DNA of 47,548 nucleotides from Lachnoclostridium sp. UBA5890 (GTDB lineage: Bacteria > Bacillota > Clostridia > Lachnospirales > Lachnospiraceae): the NCBI GenBank assembly GCA_002431395.1, contig DJEU01000066.1, positions 1 through 47,548 on the forward strand, written 5' to 3'. The notes beneath the pieces are model-generated. The model had not been told where the DNA came from and ran no database searches. It saw only the letters and a list, made by a program, of their open reading frames with translations. The position numbers and the translations under genes were made by a program. Positions 34,078-42,761 of this stretch are shown piece after piece (positions within the stretch are counted from its first letter, which is position 1; each line of letters begins with the position of its first letter).

Positions 34078-36540
34078 GTGGAAAATTTGACAAAAAAAGC
34101 CAGCAAGGTTTTGGAGATGGCAGCCAATATCGCCTGGACAGAAAAAGACCGGGAAGTTCAGACCGGACACCTTCTGTGTGCCTTGGCGGTAGTCGATGGA
34201 ACGGCCAAAGAGATCTTGAAAAATAACAATATCCGCGAAGAGGATATGCGGCAGATCTACGAGCGTTGTCTGGAAGAAATGAAAAAGAACAAGAAAAATC
34301 ATGCCTCAGAAATGCCATTTACACCGGTTTTACAAAAGATTTTGCAGGACGCGGAAACGCTTGCAAGATACCAGAAACAGAAAGTAGGTACCGAGCATCT
34401 TTTGATGGCACTTGCCAAACAGCGCGAGACGACAGCGGGAGAGATGATCGCCGGGATGCAGGGTAATCCGAAAAAGATTTATATGGATGCGGCAGAAATG
34501 GCGCAGATGGATTCGGAATTTGCAAGGACCGATTTTATGTCTGCCAAGGAAAAAGAAGAGCGCGGTCGTTCGCTCACACCATGTTTGGACAAATTTTCGC
34601 GGGATCTTGTGCAGGAAGCGCTGGATGGAAAATTGGATCCGGTATTTAACCGTGAAAATGAGATTGACAGTGTGATGGAAATTCTTGGAAGACGCACAAA
34701 AAACAATCCGTGTATTCTCGGTGAACCGGGGGTTGGAAAGACCGCAATTGTAGAAGGACTGGCAACAAGAATCGCAAATAATGCGGTACCGGTCTCTCTG
34801 AAAAATGTCCGGGTTCTATCCCTTGATGTATCCGGAATGGTAGCCGGGACGAAATACCGCGGACAATTTGAAGAGCGCATCAAACGCTGCCTGCGTGAGA
34901 CTATAGATGCCGGCAATATCATTTTGTTTATCGATGAACTTCATATGATCATTGGAGCCGGTGGAGCGGAGGGCGCCATGGATGCTGCCAATATTTTAAA
35001 ACCGGCATTGTCACGTGGGGAGATTCAGATCATTGGAGCGACGACGCGTGAGGAGTACCGTAAACGAGTGGAAAAAGATTCGGCTCTTGACCGCCGTTTC
35101 CAGCAGGTAATTGTGGAAGAACCATCGATCGTACAGGCCGTTTCTATTTTGAAAGGTCTACGCAGCCACTATGAATCATACCATCATATCGAGATTAGTG
35201 ACGAAGCATTGGAAGCTGCAGTAAAACTTTCAGACCGTTATATCAATGATCGTTTTTTGCCGGACAAAGCCATTGATCTGATTGACGAAGCCGCTTCCCG
35301 TCTCAATATGAATAGCATGCGCGAGTATGAGGAGGCTCTTCAGGACAAAAAAGAAGCACTGGAAAATGTGCAGGAAGAGAAAGAAAATGCTGTAGCCGCG
35401 GGAGATATGGATTATGCGGTTGAACTGCACAAAGAAGAAGAAAAACTGAGTCAGGAAATTAGACAGGCTCAGGAAAAATGGGAAAAGAAGCAGAAGAAAC
35501 AAAGGAAAATCATGGAAGAATCTCATGTCGCGGAAGTAGTGTCGCGGCAGACGAAAATTCCAGTCAGCCGTCTGGAAAAAGATGAGACAAGACGTTTGCA
35601 GAAACTCGAAAAAATCTTGCATGAGAGAGTGGTTGGACAAGACGAAGCGGTGGAAGCCGTCTCCCGCGCTGTCCGCAGAGGACGTGTCGGTTTGAAAGAT
35701 CCGAACCGCCCGATCGGCTCCTTTTTATTCCTTGGCCCTACGGGCGTCGGAAAGACAGAACTTTCGAAAACACTTGCAGAAGCTGTATTTGGTTCAGAGA
35801 AAAATATGATCCGCATTGATATGTCAGAATACATGGAAAAACAGAGTGTCTCCAAAATGATCGGTTCCCCTCCGGGATACGTCGGTTTTGAGGAGGGCGG
35901 CCAGCTCAGCGAAAAAGTGCGCCGCAATCCGTATTCGGTTTTGCTGTTTGATGAGATTGAGAAAGCGCATCCGGATGTGTTCAATATGCTCTTACAGATA
36001 TTGGAAGATGGAAGGCTGACGGATTCCCAGGGACGGCAGGTTGATTTCAAAAATACGATCATTATTATGACGTCCAATGCGGGGGCAAACCGTATTGTGT
36101 CGCCGAAAACACTTGGCTTTTTGCAGCAGGAAGATGCCGCAGCGGATTACAAGCGCATGCGAGAAGGCGTTATGGAAGAAGTAAAACACATCTTCAAACC
36201 GGAATTTATCAACCGGATTGACGAGATTCTGGTATTCCACATGCTGAGCAAAGAAGACATTCATAAGATCGCTGCCAATATGCTCGCAGGCTTTAAAAAG
36301 CGCGTGAAAAAGCAGATGGATATCCGTCTGCAGTATGGCAAAGCGGTTGTTGATCATGTGGCAGACAAAGGATTTGACAAGGATTACGGTGCAAGGCCGC
36401 TCCGCCGCACCATTCAGAAAGAGATCGAAGACCAGCTCGCCGAAAAGATTGTCGGTGGGGAAGTGCATATTGGCGACGACGTTCGGGTGTCGATCAAAAA
36501 GGATGCGGTTTGTGTCCAAAAAATCATAAAAAAAGGATAG
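34078..36540 (+). CDS. clpC: ATP-dependent Clp protease ATP-binding subunit, ClpC type
   Basis: 820 residues, GTG start after AAAGGA. An N-terminal double Clp-N repeat (about 1-145) is followed by AAA+ domain 1 with GEPGVGKT at 215-222. The middle coiled part has a UVR-like helix (ENAVAAGDMDYAVELHKEEE). AAA+ domain 2 has GPTGVGKT at 553-560 and the ClpP-docking loop LGF at 679-681. It unfolds proteins for ClpP. The short middle region and UVR motif favour ClpC over ClpB. The usual ctsR-mcsA-mcsB neighbours are absent. Confidence 0.95.
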   Translation: MENLTKKASKVLEMAANIAWTEKDREVQTGHLLCALAVVDGTAKEILKNNNIREEDMRQIYERCLEEMKKNKKNHASEMPFTPVLQKILQDAETLARYQKQKVGTEHLLMALAKQRETTAGEMIAGMQGNPKKIYMDAAEMAQMDSEFARTDFMSAKEKEERGRSLTPCLDKFSRDLVQEALDGKLDPVFNRENEIDSVMEILGRRTKNNPCILGEPGVGKTAIVEGLATRIANNAVPVSLKNVRVLSLDVSGMVAGTKYRGQFEERIKRCLRETIDAGNIILFIDELHMIIGAGGAEGAMDAANILKPALSRGEIQIIGATTREEYRKRVEKDSALDRRFQQVIVEEPSIVQAVSILKGLRSHYESYHHIEISDEALEAAVKLSDRYINDRFLPDKAIDLIDEAASRLNMNSMREYEEALQDKKEALENVQEEKENAVAAGDMDYAVELHKEEEKLSQEIRQAQEKWEKKQKKQRKIMEESHVAEVVSRQTKIPVSRLEKDETRRLQKLEKILHERVVGQDEAVEAVSRAVRRGRVGLKDPNRPIGSFLFLGPTGVGKTELSKTLAEAVFGSEKNMIRIDMSEYMEKQSVSKMIGSPPGYVGFEEGGQLSEKVRRNPYSVLLFDEIEKAHPDVFNMLLQILEDGRLTDSQGRQVDFKNTIIIMTSNAGANRIVSPKTLGFLQQEDAAADYKRMREGVMEEVKHIFKPEFINRIDEILVFHMLSKEDIHKIAANMLAGFKKRVKKQMDIRLQYGKAVVDHVADKGFDKDYGARPLRRTIQKEIEDQLAEKIVGGEVHIGDDVRVSIKKDAVCVQKIIKKG

Positions 36541-36557
36541 TATTCTTTGTCGAATTT

Positions 36558-36566
36558 TGCTATAAT
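36558..36566 (+). promoter_or_regulatory. extended -10 promoter
   Basis: TGCTATAAT with no clear -35. Transcription would start about 55 bases before the ATG at 36627. Confidence 0.5.
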
Positions 36567-36626
36567 AAGAATTAGATAGAAATGAATCAGGTGGGAGATA
36601 TAAGAGACCAAGGAGGATAAGAAAAA

Positions 36627-37040
36627 ATGAGCGTTGTAGAGGAATTGATCCGGAAGGAAGACAATGGAACTTTGAGTTTTGGAAATTACCTTTTGGATGC
36701 AAAGACCAAGAAAGCGGATTTTGAGTTTCAGGGGGATTTGTACAAGGTAAAAACGTTCAAGGAAATTACAAAACTTGAGAAAAACGGTTTGTTTGTATAC
36801 GAATCGGTTCCGGGAAGCACAGTAACGGATTTTAAAAACGACGGAGAATTGATCTCTTTTACGGTAGAAGCTGCCGGAGATCTTGGATTTACTCTTGAAT
36901 TGGAGCCGTCCCAGGAATACAAAGTGCTTCTGGAAGATGTCGAACTTGGTAAAATGAAGACGAATCTTGGCGGAAAGCTCAATGTCAGCATCGAGCTGGA
37001 TGAAGGAAAGAAAGCGTCCGTAAAAGTAATTAAGTGCTAA
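36627..37040 (+). CDS. small conserved protein of unknown function
   Basis: 137 residues, soluble, no signal peptide. The middle (TKLEKNGLFVYESVPGSTVTDF) and the end (GKMKTNLGGKLNVSIELDEGKK) suggest two small beta-rich units. Homologues of this size in related Clostridia are, as I recall, often labelled endosialidase-like, but nothing here supports an enzyme. AAGGAGG about 12 bases upstream, own extended -10 promoter, and a strong terminator after it, so it is a single-gene unit. Confidence 0.8.
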   Translation: MSVVEELIRKEDNGTLSFGNYLLDAKTKKADFEFQGDLYKVKTFKEITKLEKNGLFVYESVPGSTVTDFKNDGELISFTVEAAGDLGFTLELEPSQEYKVLLEDVELGKMKTNLGGKLNVSIELDEGKKASVKVIKC

Positions 37041-37067
37041 TAGTTACAGAATGAGAGATTAAGAAAT

Positions 37068-37108
37068 CGGTGCCAGACCGAAGTGAGGGTTGGCACCGTT
37101 ATCTTTTT
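37068..37108 (+). terminator. Rho-independent terminator
   Basis: Stem CGGTGCCA / TGGCACCG with inner ACC/GGT pairs, followed by TTATCTTTTT. It ends the 36627-37040 unit, 15 bases before radA, whose promoter is therefore unclear or read-through. Confidence 0.85.
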
Positions 37109-37122
37109 ATGAGGGAGATTGA

Positions 37123-38520
37123 ATGGCAAAGAAAAAATCGCTTGTTTATTATTGTACCGAATGTGGGACAGAGTCTGCCAAATGGCAGGGACAATGCCCC
37201 GGTTGCGGTGCCTGGAATACGATGGAAGAAGCACCGGTCACGAAAACGTCGACAGGAAAAGAAAAAGTTATCATGCCGTCGGAATTGGCAAAACCTACCA
37301 AAATGCGCGAGATTGAGACGGAAAATACTCCGCGTCTCCAAACCGGCATTCAGGAACTTGACCGTGTCCTTGGCGGAGGAATTGTCGCCGGCTCTCTTGT
37401 ATTGGTTGGTGGAGATCCGGGAATTGGAAAATCGACGCTCCTGTTGCAAATGTGCAAGCATCTGTCGGACAAACAGGAAAAAGTTCTTTATGTATCCGGC
37501 GAGGAATCGCTGCAGCAGATCAAACTTCGTGGCGACCGTATCGGCGAATTTTCGGACTCTATTTTTCTTTTGGCAGAGACCAATATTACGACGATCGAAG
37601 GGGCAATCGACCAGTTGCAGCCGAAAGTGGCGATCATTGACTCGATTCAGACCATGTACGATGACGCAGTCGATGCGGCACCGGGAAGCATGAGCCAGGT
37701 GCGCGAGATCACAGGAGTTCTTCTGCGAATTGCGAAGAAAAAAGGAATCACAATATTTATCGTCGGCCACGTGACAAAAGAAGGAAATGTCGCCGGCCCG
37801 CGTATGCTGGAGCATATGGTGGATACAGTGTTATATTTTGAAGGCGACGCGGCGGCGTCCTACCGTATTTTGCGTGGCGTGAAAAACCGCTTTGGCTCGA
37901 CAAATGAAATCGGCGTATTTGAAATGCGCGGCCAAGGACTGGTAGAAGTTCCCAATCCATCCGAATATATGCTGCAGGGAAAACCGGTGGGCGAATCGGG
38001 CTCGGTGGTTGCGTGTGCGATCGAAGGTACGCGTTCTTTTATGATTGAAGTGCAGGCGCTGGTATGTCACACCTATTTCAATATGCCTCGACGAACTGCT
38101 GCAGGAACTGACTATAACCGCGTCAATCTTTTGATCGCGGTCGTGGAAAAGCGTCTCGGCATGCAATTGTCCGACTGTGATGCGTATGTCAATGTCGCTG
38201 GTGGTATGCGGATTACGGAACCCGCGCTTGACCTTGCTATCATTGCGGCGCTCATTTCCAGCCAAAGCGGCAGAGCCATCGACGAGCATACCGTAATTTT
38301 TGGCGAAGTCGGACTTGTCGGCGAAGTGCGTGCGGTACCGCAGGCAGAGAAGCGCGTGGCAGAAGCTATCAAAACCGGCTATAAAACCTGCATTCTTCCG
38401 CTAGCAAACAAAATTTCCATCGAAAAAAGCGGAAACCTTGACGTATCGGGCGTTGAGCTTGTAGGAATACGCAACATAAGAGAATTAATGAGCAGAAAGG
38501 AATGGTCTGGAAATGTATAA
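37123..38520 (+). CDS. radA: DNA repair protein RadA
   Basis: 465 residues, the usual length. C4 zinc finger with Cys 11, 14, 25 and 28; RecA-like core with GGDPGIGKST; the RadA-specific KNRFG motif (KNRFGSTNEIG) near 255; C-terminal Lon-type domain (TDYNRVNLLIAVVEKR, then AVPQAEKRVAEA). It drives branch migration during homologous recombination. GGGAG six bases before the ATG. The next gene overlaps its end by 8 bases. Confidence 0.97.
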   Translation: MAKKKSLVYYCTECGTESAKWQGQCPGCGAWNTMEEAPVTKTSTGKEKVIMPSELAKPTKMREIETENTPRLQTGIQELDRVLGGGIVAGSLVLVGGDPGIGKSTLLLQMCKHLSDKQEKVLYVSGEESLQQIKLRGDRIGEFSDSIFLLAETNITTIEGAIDQLQPKVAIIDSIQTMYDDAVDAAPGSMSQVREITGVLLRIAKKKGITIFIVGHVTKEGNVAGPRMLEHMVDTVLYFEGDAAASYRILRGVKNRFGSTNEIGVFEMRGQGLVEVPNPSEYMLQGKPVGESGSVVACAIEGTRSFMIEVQALVCHTYFNMPRRTAAGTDYNRVNLLIAVVEKRLGMQLSDCDAYVNVAGGMRITEPALDLAIIAALISSQSGRAIDEHTVIFGEVGLVGEVRAVPQAEKRVAEAIKTGYKTCILPLANKISIEKSGNLDVSGVELVGIRNIRELMSRKEWSGNV

Positions 38521-38947
38521 TAAAATATTGGAACACCTGACGACGGGCTGCCGGGCACTTATCGCGGCTGTGCTGCTTATCGCAGGAATCATCTGGCAGG
38601 CAGCAGCCGGAAAGCTGCTGGATCAGACGGCATTTTACCTTATGGCGGCGGCAATGCTCTGCTTCGCTACGGTAATCTTCACAAAATGTAAGCCAGACAT
38701 GATTCAATATGTCATCGGAAACATGATCGTATTGATCATCGGTTTCCTCCTCGGAGAATCCGACACCATCGACGGAACGGTATTGTATACCCTTTGGATT
38801 GTGTGTCTCCTCGCCGATTGGGGGTTAAATATTTATCTTTTAAAGCTGGAAAGTATTGGAAAAAGAATAGGGCTCGGTGCCCTCGCCATGATCGTCAATG
38901 TACTGCTGATCGCGGTAGTTTACCTTGTACCAATTTTGGCATTTTAG
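38513..38947 (+). CDS. small four-span membrane protein
   Basis: 144 residues with hydrophobic segments at about 14-33, 38-58, 66-82 plus 88-107, and 118-142. AGAAAGGA precedes the ATG, which lies inside radA, so the two are translated together. No recognised family. Followed directly by the 63-bp hairpin array. Confidence 0.75.
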   Translation: MYNKILEHLTTGCRALIAAVLLIAGIIWQAAAGKLLDQTAFYLMAAAMLCFATVIFTKCKPDMIQYVIGNMIVLIIGFLLGESDTIDGTVLYTLWIVCLLADWGLNIYLLKLESIGKRIGLGALAMIVNVLLIAVVYLVPILAF

Positions 38948-38978
38948 AAGTAGAGAGAAATGTTATGGGGCTGTCACG

Positions 38979-39211
38979 AAAGGCAACGAAACCAGTGGAA
39001 AACGCTGAAATTCGTTGCCTTTTTCGGGCAGTGGCGGGAGAAAAGGCAACACAAAACGGGAAATCCAGCGAAATATGTTGCCTTTACCGCTGGCAAGAAG
39101 CTAAAAAGGCAACACAAAAAGTGGAAATCGTCAAAATCTGTTGCCTTTCTCAGCCGTGATGAGCTAAAAAGGCAACGAAAACAGGGAAATCCAGAAAAAT
39201 AGGTTGCCTTT
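38979..39211. repeat. 63-bp tandem array of hairpins, four units
   Basis: Units start AAAGGCAAC at 38979, 39042, 39105 and 39168, exactly 63 bases apart; each contains GTTGCCTTT about 35 bases later, so every unit is a stem-loop. The loop keeps GGAAA and a variable part. Because 63 is 21 codons, one + frame codes a repeated Lys/Arg/Gln-rich peptide and another a Cys-rich one; neither has a ribosome site. The array may act as a transcription end in both directions. Confidence 0.92.
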
Positions 39212-39641
39212 ACCGCCGATAATAATATCCGGCCTGTGCATTGCTGTCGGTAAGGCCATTAAATTTACATTTCAGTCGGCGTTTTGACAGGTCTATCGTA
39301 AGAGTTGCCGTATACCGGCCGTTTACCTTTTCCCATCCGCTTCCCGGAAAGTCGCAGTATAAAGAAGTAAATGTGGCTTTTACTTTTTTGCCATTGATGA
39401 CTTTGTAAGTGCCTGTATCTTTGTTTCGCCATCCGGTCAATTGGACTTTTCCGTTTGACTTGAATTTGAAAGTATACTGGCTTGAAAATTCCATGGTTGG
39501 ATCCGAGACTTTGTTTTTCCAGGTAGTTCCGCTCAATGTTTTCTTTGTGATCTTCTTTGCGGCCGCATTTGCCGGAGTGTAAAAGGATACACTGATCAAA
39601 CAAATGGCAAGAAGGAGACTGGTGACTGATTTTTTCAACAT
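39210..39641 (-). CDS. small secreted lysine-rich protein
   Basis: 143 residues with a signal peptide (cleavage at ANA-AAK, near residue 26). The mature part has LSGTTWKNKV, YTFKFKSNGKVQLTGW and GTYKVINGKKV, a lipocalin-like or META-like small beta-barrel look; the family is not recognised. GAGGA nine bases before ATG 39641 and a promoter at 39678-39706 fix the start. The stop codon TAA is formed by the last base pairs of the 63-bp array, so the protein end has been set by the repeat. Confidence 0.8.
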   Translation of the reverse strand: MLKKSVTSLLLAICLISVSFYTPANAAAKKITKKTLSGTTWKNKVSDPTMEFSSQYTFKFKSNGKVQLTGWRNKDTGTYKVINGKKVKATFTSLYCDFPGSGWEKVNGRYTATLTIDLSKRRLKCKFNGLTDSNAQAGYYYRR

Positions 39642-39677
39642 AAATAAATTCCTCGCTTTCAATATGATATTATATTC

Positions 39678-39706
39678 ATTATAAAATATAGGCTGATGTA
39701 TTACAA
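39678..39706 (-). promoter_or_regulatory. promoter of the small secreted protein gene
   Basis: On the minus strand TTGTAA, 17 bases, TATAAT. Confidence 0.7.
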
Positions 39707-39740
39707 CTATAAAAATTCCCGCAGAAAACACTATTACAGC

Positions 39741-39804
39741 AAAAAAATATCTGTAAGGAATCCCTATCATATACCGGATATTCGATTCCAAACAGATATT
39801 TTTT
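39741..39804. terminator. bidirectional terminator
   Basis: Outer arms AAATATCTGT / ACAGATATTT and inner arms GGAATC / GATTCC, with runs of A on the left and T on the right. It ends the NlpC/P60 gene on the minus strand and would also stop + transcripts. Confidence 0.8.
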
Positions 39805-39808
39805 CCGT

Positions 39809-41257
39809 TTATCCGATCACTCGTCTTGCACAATACGGTGTACGGTAACCAATATTACTTGTCGTGATGCCGACACTAGGGTTACTTGCGTGTACGACAC
39901 GGCCACCGCCGATGCAAAGCGCTACGTGATTTACATGACCATTTCTTGCATAGAAGATCAAGTCGCCGGCTCTTGCCTCTGATACACTGATCTTTCTTCC
40001 GACACCGGACTGGGAACCGGAAGTACGAGGTAAGCTGATACCAAATTTGCGGAATACCGACATGGTAAATCCGGAGCAGTCGGTACCATTTGTCAGGCTG
40101 GTTCCTCCATATACATATGGATTGCCGACAAACTGCAGTGCGTAGGAAGCAATCGCAGAACCATCTCCGCTTCCGATAACATCTCCACTGCCGTTGGAAC
40201 TGTTTCCACCGCCGGAAGATTTATTGGAAGAACTTGAACTGCTTGATTTGTTTGAACTTTTGCTACTGCTGCTCTTATGTGAACTTGAGGAGCTTCCGCT
40301 GCTGCTCTTGTGGGAAGAAGAACCAGAACTGCTCGAACTTCCCGAAGAACTTGAACTACCGGAAGAACCGGAATTGCTGGAAGCCTGCTGCTGTTGACGC
40401 TGCTGCGCTTCCTGTTCTGCACGTGCGGCGGCAGCTTCGGCAGCTGCTTTCTTACGGGCAGCCTCACGTTCTTCTTCAATAGAAACTGCTTTCTTAAATT
40501 TTACGGTGATATCAACATATTCTTTGGAAACAAATCCTTTGGTATCACCATCGACCATAATCTTAACCCAGTCTTTGTCCTCGCGGATCACTTCGAAACT
40601 TTCCTCGCCGGAAACCAGGGTAAGTACGGCACAATCCGTATTTTTGGCTTCACGAACCTTTAAAGTCTCGGTATTGACTGTGGCAATTTTGGTTCCGAAT
40701 TTATCGACCATTTTTTCGGCACTATAGCCGATGGCAAGATAATCGGACATAATATAACCTTCTACTTGACCGGATTTGATTTTAACCCAGTCACCGACTT
40801 TTTTTACAATCCTAGCAGCGCTGCCGCGGTACAATTTTCCGACAACTTTGCTGTCTGTATTTGGTTTCTTTCTGACATTTACATAATCTGCAGCAACCGA
40901 AATACCGACATTTTCATATTCGGATTTAGGTTTTGGCGTCGCAGTTGGTTCAGCGGCAGGTTCCGGTGTCGGAGCTGCCGGATCGATCGCTGCGCCGGAA
41001 GCGGCATTGGAATCGGTCTGAGGTGCGGCGGCATCTGTGGCAGCCGGTTCATCTGCAAAAGCGACAATTGCCTCAGGATTCGAGGCAGCGCCAGCGGATT
41101 GGCTGGTTACAAATTGATCCAAAGTATATGCCATGCCGGCAAGCTCCGTCTCACTACACATCGTAGTGGACATCGCAGGAAGATAATTCCCGCCGATGCT
41201 TGCGGCTACTAAAGCACCTGTACATAAGAATACCGTCCATATTCTTTTGTTATGCAT
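39809..41257 (-). CDS. secreted SH3-NlpC/P60 cell-wall hydrolase
   Basis: 482 residues. An N-terminal signal segment, an Ala/Pro/Thr linker (about 60-110), two bacterial SH3 domains (VNVRKKPNTDSKVV and LKVREAKNTDCAVL) to about 250, and an Ala/Glu/Gln helix. A long Ser/Gly/Lys-rich low-complexity stretch (about 290-360) is followed by the C-terminal NlpC/P60 domain. That domain has the catalytic Cys in TDCSGFT and the His in HVNHVALCIG. It cleaves the D-Glu-diamino acid bond of wall peptides. GGAGG seven bases before the ATG and a consensus promoter at 41343-41371. Confidence 0.95.
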   Translation of the reverse strand: MHNKRIWTVFLCTGALVAASIGGNYLPAMSTTMCSETELAGMAYTLDQFVTSQSAGAASNPEAIVAFADEPAATDAAAPQTDSNAASGAAIDPAAPTPEPAAEPTATPKPKSEYENVGISVAADYVNVRKKPNTDSKVVGKLYRGSAARIVKKVGDWVKIKSGQVEGYIMSDYLAIGYSAEKMVDKFGTKIATVNTETLKVREAKNTDCAVLTLVSGEESFEVIREDKDWVKIMVDGDTKGFVSKEYVDITVKFKKAVSIEEEREAARKKAAAEAAAARAEQEAQQRQQQQASSNSGSSGSSSSSGSSSSSGSSSHKSSSGSSSSSHKSSSSKSSNKSSSSSSSNKSSGGGNSSNGSGDVIGSGDGSAIASYALQFVGNPYVYGGTSLTNGTDCSGFTMSVFRKFGISLPRTSGSQSGVGRKISVSEARAGDLIFYARNGHVNHVALCIGGGRVVHASNPSVGITTSNIGYRTPYCARRVIG

Positions 41258-41342
41258 GCGAATCCTCCATTCTTATTCTATCATTTACGTAAAACGTTAC
41301 AAATCTTTAAGAAAATATTACAAAATTATTACGTTCAAAAAC

Positions 41343-41371
41343 AGTATAACAAGATTATCCTCCGTTGTCAA
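41343..41371 (-). promoter_or_regulatory. promoter of the NlpC/P60 gene
   Basis: Minus strand TTGACA, 17 bases, TATACT. About 85 bases of leader before the ATG, AT-rich and with a TTACGTAAAACGTTAC partial palindrome (41284-41300) that may be an operator. Confidence 0.8.
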
Positions 41372-41453
41372 GCAATACCAGCAGAGAAATATTTCCAAAT
41401 TGCAATATAATTATTTCCTTATCACGTCTATAAGAAAATAATAATTAGCAATT

Positions 41454-41481
41454 CAAAAAAACATATGTTATACTTATATGT
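41454..41481 (-). terminator. terminator of ridA
   Basis: Minus strand stem ACATAT / ATATGT followed by seven T. A second weak stem (AATTCGTTT/AAACGGAATT) precedes it at 41489-41508. Nothing else is visible in 41372-41533. Confidence 0.6.
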
Positions 41482-41533
41482 AGTTAATTCCGTTTTAAAC
41501 GAATTCAACGCATGGAGTGTGGTATAAAGTGGT

Positions 41534-41911
41534 TTATTTTTCAACGATGGCTTCGATCTCGATCAGCACATCTTTTGGGAGACGGGCTACTTCTACACAG
41601 GAACGTGCAGGAAAATCCGTCGTAAAATATTTGGCGTAGATTTCATTTACTTTTGCGAAATCGTCCATATTTTTAATGAAAACGGTTGTTTTAATTGTAT
41701 TTTCAATCTTTGCTCCCGCAGCTTCGATCAGAGCGGCAAGATTTCCAATTGCCTGCTCAGCCTGAGTTTCGATGCCTCCTTCTACCAGTTCACCGGTGGA
41801 TGGAACGATCGGGATCACACCGGAAGTAAATAACAGACCATTTACTTCAATGGCTTGTGAATAAGGGCCGATAGCAGCAGGTGCTTTCGGGGTTGAAATG
41901 ATTTTTTTCAT
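41534..41911 (-). CDS. ridA: 2-iminobutanoate/2-iminopropanoate deaminase
   Basis: 125 residues, full RidA length. Opening IISTPKAPAAIGPYSQA, middle TSGVIPI, and the end PARSCVEVARLPKDVLIEIEAI with the active-site Arg are all typical. It hydrolyses reactive enamine/imine products of PLP enzymes such as threonine dehydratase. Single-gene unit on the minus strand with its own promoter and terminator. Confidence 0.96.
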   Translation of the reverse strand: MKKIISTPKAPAAIGPYSQAIEVNGLLFTSGVIPIVPSTGELVEGGIETQAEQAIGNLAALIEAAGAKIENTIKTTVFIKNMDDFAKVNEIYAKYFTTDFPARSCVEVARLPKDVLIEIEAIVEK

Positions 41912-41976
41912 AAGGGTTCACCTGTATCCTTTCTTAAATATAATAGAAAACGAATTGCATCGCAATCCTACCTATT

Positions 41977-42004
41977 ATTATATACCATTTTGTCAAGATG
42001 GCAA
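41977..42004 (-). promoter_or_regulatory. promoter of ridA
   Basis: Minus strand TTGCCA, 16 bases, TATAAT. It lies back to back with the promoter of the kinase gene. Confidence 0.65.
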
Positions 42005-42028
42005 GAGTGTCTTTTTTTACAAAAGAAC

Positions 42029-42057
42029 TGGAAATTTTCCGAAAAATTTTGTATAAT
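42029..42057 (+). promoter_or_regulatory. promoter of the kinase-like gene
   Basis: TGGAAA, 17 bases, TATAAT. The -10 is perfect, the -35 weak. Confidence 0.5.
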
Positions 42058-42107
42058 ATAGACAAGAGAACGCATTATGCGAAGATGAGAAAGGCAGGTT
42101 GAGTATT

Positions 42108-42719
42108 ATGAAAACGATTATTACAATAAACAGACAATACGGAAGCGGCGGACGTGAGATCGGAAGAAAGCTGGCAGAGCAGTTAGGAGTTCCATTTTAC
42201 GACAATGAGATTATTTCCCGGGCAGCCAAAGAAACCGGATTTTCAGAGGCGGCATTTGAGACGGTAGAAGATAAGGCGACAAACAGTCTGCTTTATTCGA
42301 TCGCGATGGGAATGAATGTCTTTACGAATCAAGATGCAGGATTTGCAGGATTGTCTCTGGACGACCGCATTTTCCTGGCACAGTCCAATGTGATCCGTAA
42401 AGTGGCAGAAGAAGGCGGATGCGTCATCGTGGGACGCTGTGCCGACTACATATTGAAAGATTATGAGAATGTCGTAAATATTTTTGTACGCGCAAATCTG
42501 GATTTTCGTATCAAACGTTCGATCCAGGTAGACCAGCTCGATGAGAGCAAAGCCGGTGAGATTGTATCGAAGAAAGATAAAAGTCGTGGAAATTATTATC
42601 GGTACCATGCCGGAGAGCGCTGGGACAACTTGATGAATTATGATCTTGTTCTGCGAAGCGATCTTGTCGGAATTGACAAAGCAGTAGAATGTATCAAGAA
42701 TTATGTCGAGGCGATGTAA
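42108..42719 (+). CDS. cytidylate kinase-like family protein
   Basis: 203 residues. P-loop variant INRQYGSGGREIGRKLAEQL at residues 7-26, then FYDNEIIS, VIVGRCADYIL, and NIFVRANLDFRIKR as the lid region. These mark the Cytidylate_kin2 family, related to CMP kinase but without the NMP-binding insert. Common as stand-alone genes in Clostridia; the true substrate is not established. An upstream TTG at 42099 is unlikely because the purine-rich AAAGGCAGG fits ATG 42108. Own promoter. Confidence 0.9.
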   Translation: MKTIITINRQYGSGGREIGRKLAEQLGVPFYDNEIISRAAKETGFSEAAFETVEDKATNSLLYSIAMGMNVFTNQDAGFAGLSLDDRIFLAQSNVIRKVAEEGGCVIVGRCADYILKDYENVVNIFVRANLDFRIKRSIQVDQLDESKAGEIVSKKDKSRGNYYRYHAGERWDNLMNYDLVLRSDLVGIDKAVECIKNYVEAM

Positions 42720-42761
42720 ATAAGACGTTACAGCAGCCTCGCAAAAAGAAGGAGAATGAAA

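Noticed and set aside
38960..39202. 80-codon ORF with 21-residue repeats
   Set aside because: It follows the 63-bp hairpin array exactly, with no ribosome site; several frames are open because the period is a multiple of three.
40194..40397. Leu/Glu-rich 67-codon ORF on the + strand
   Set aside because: It is the antisense of the Ser/Gly/Lys low-complexity part of the NlpC/P60 gene.
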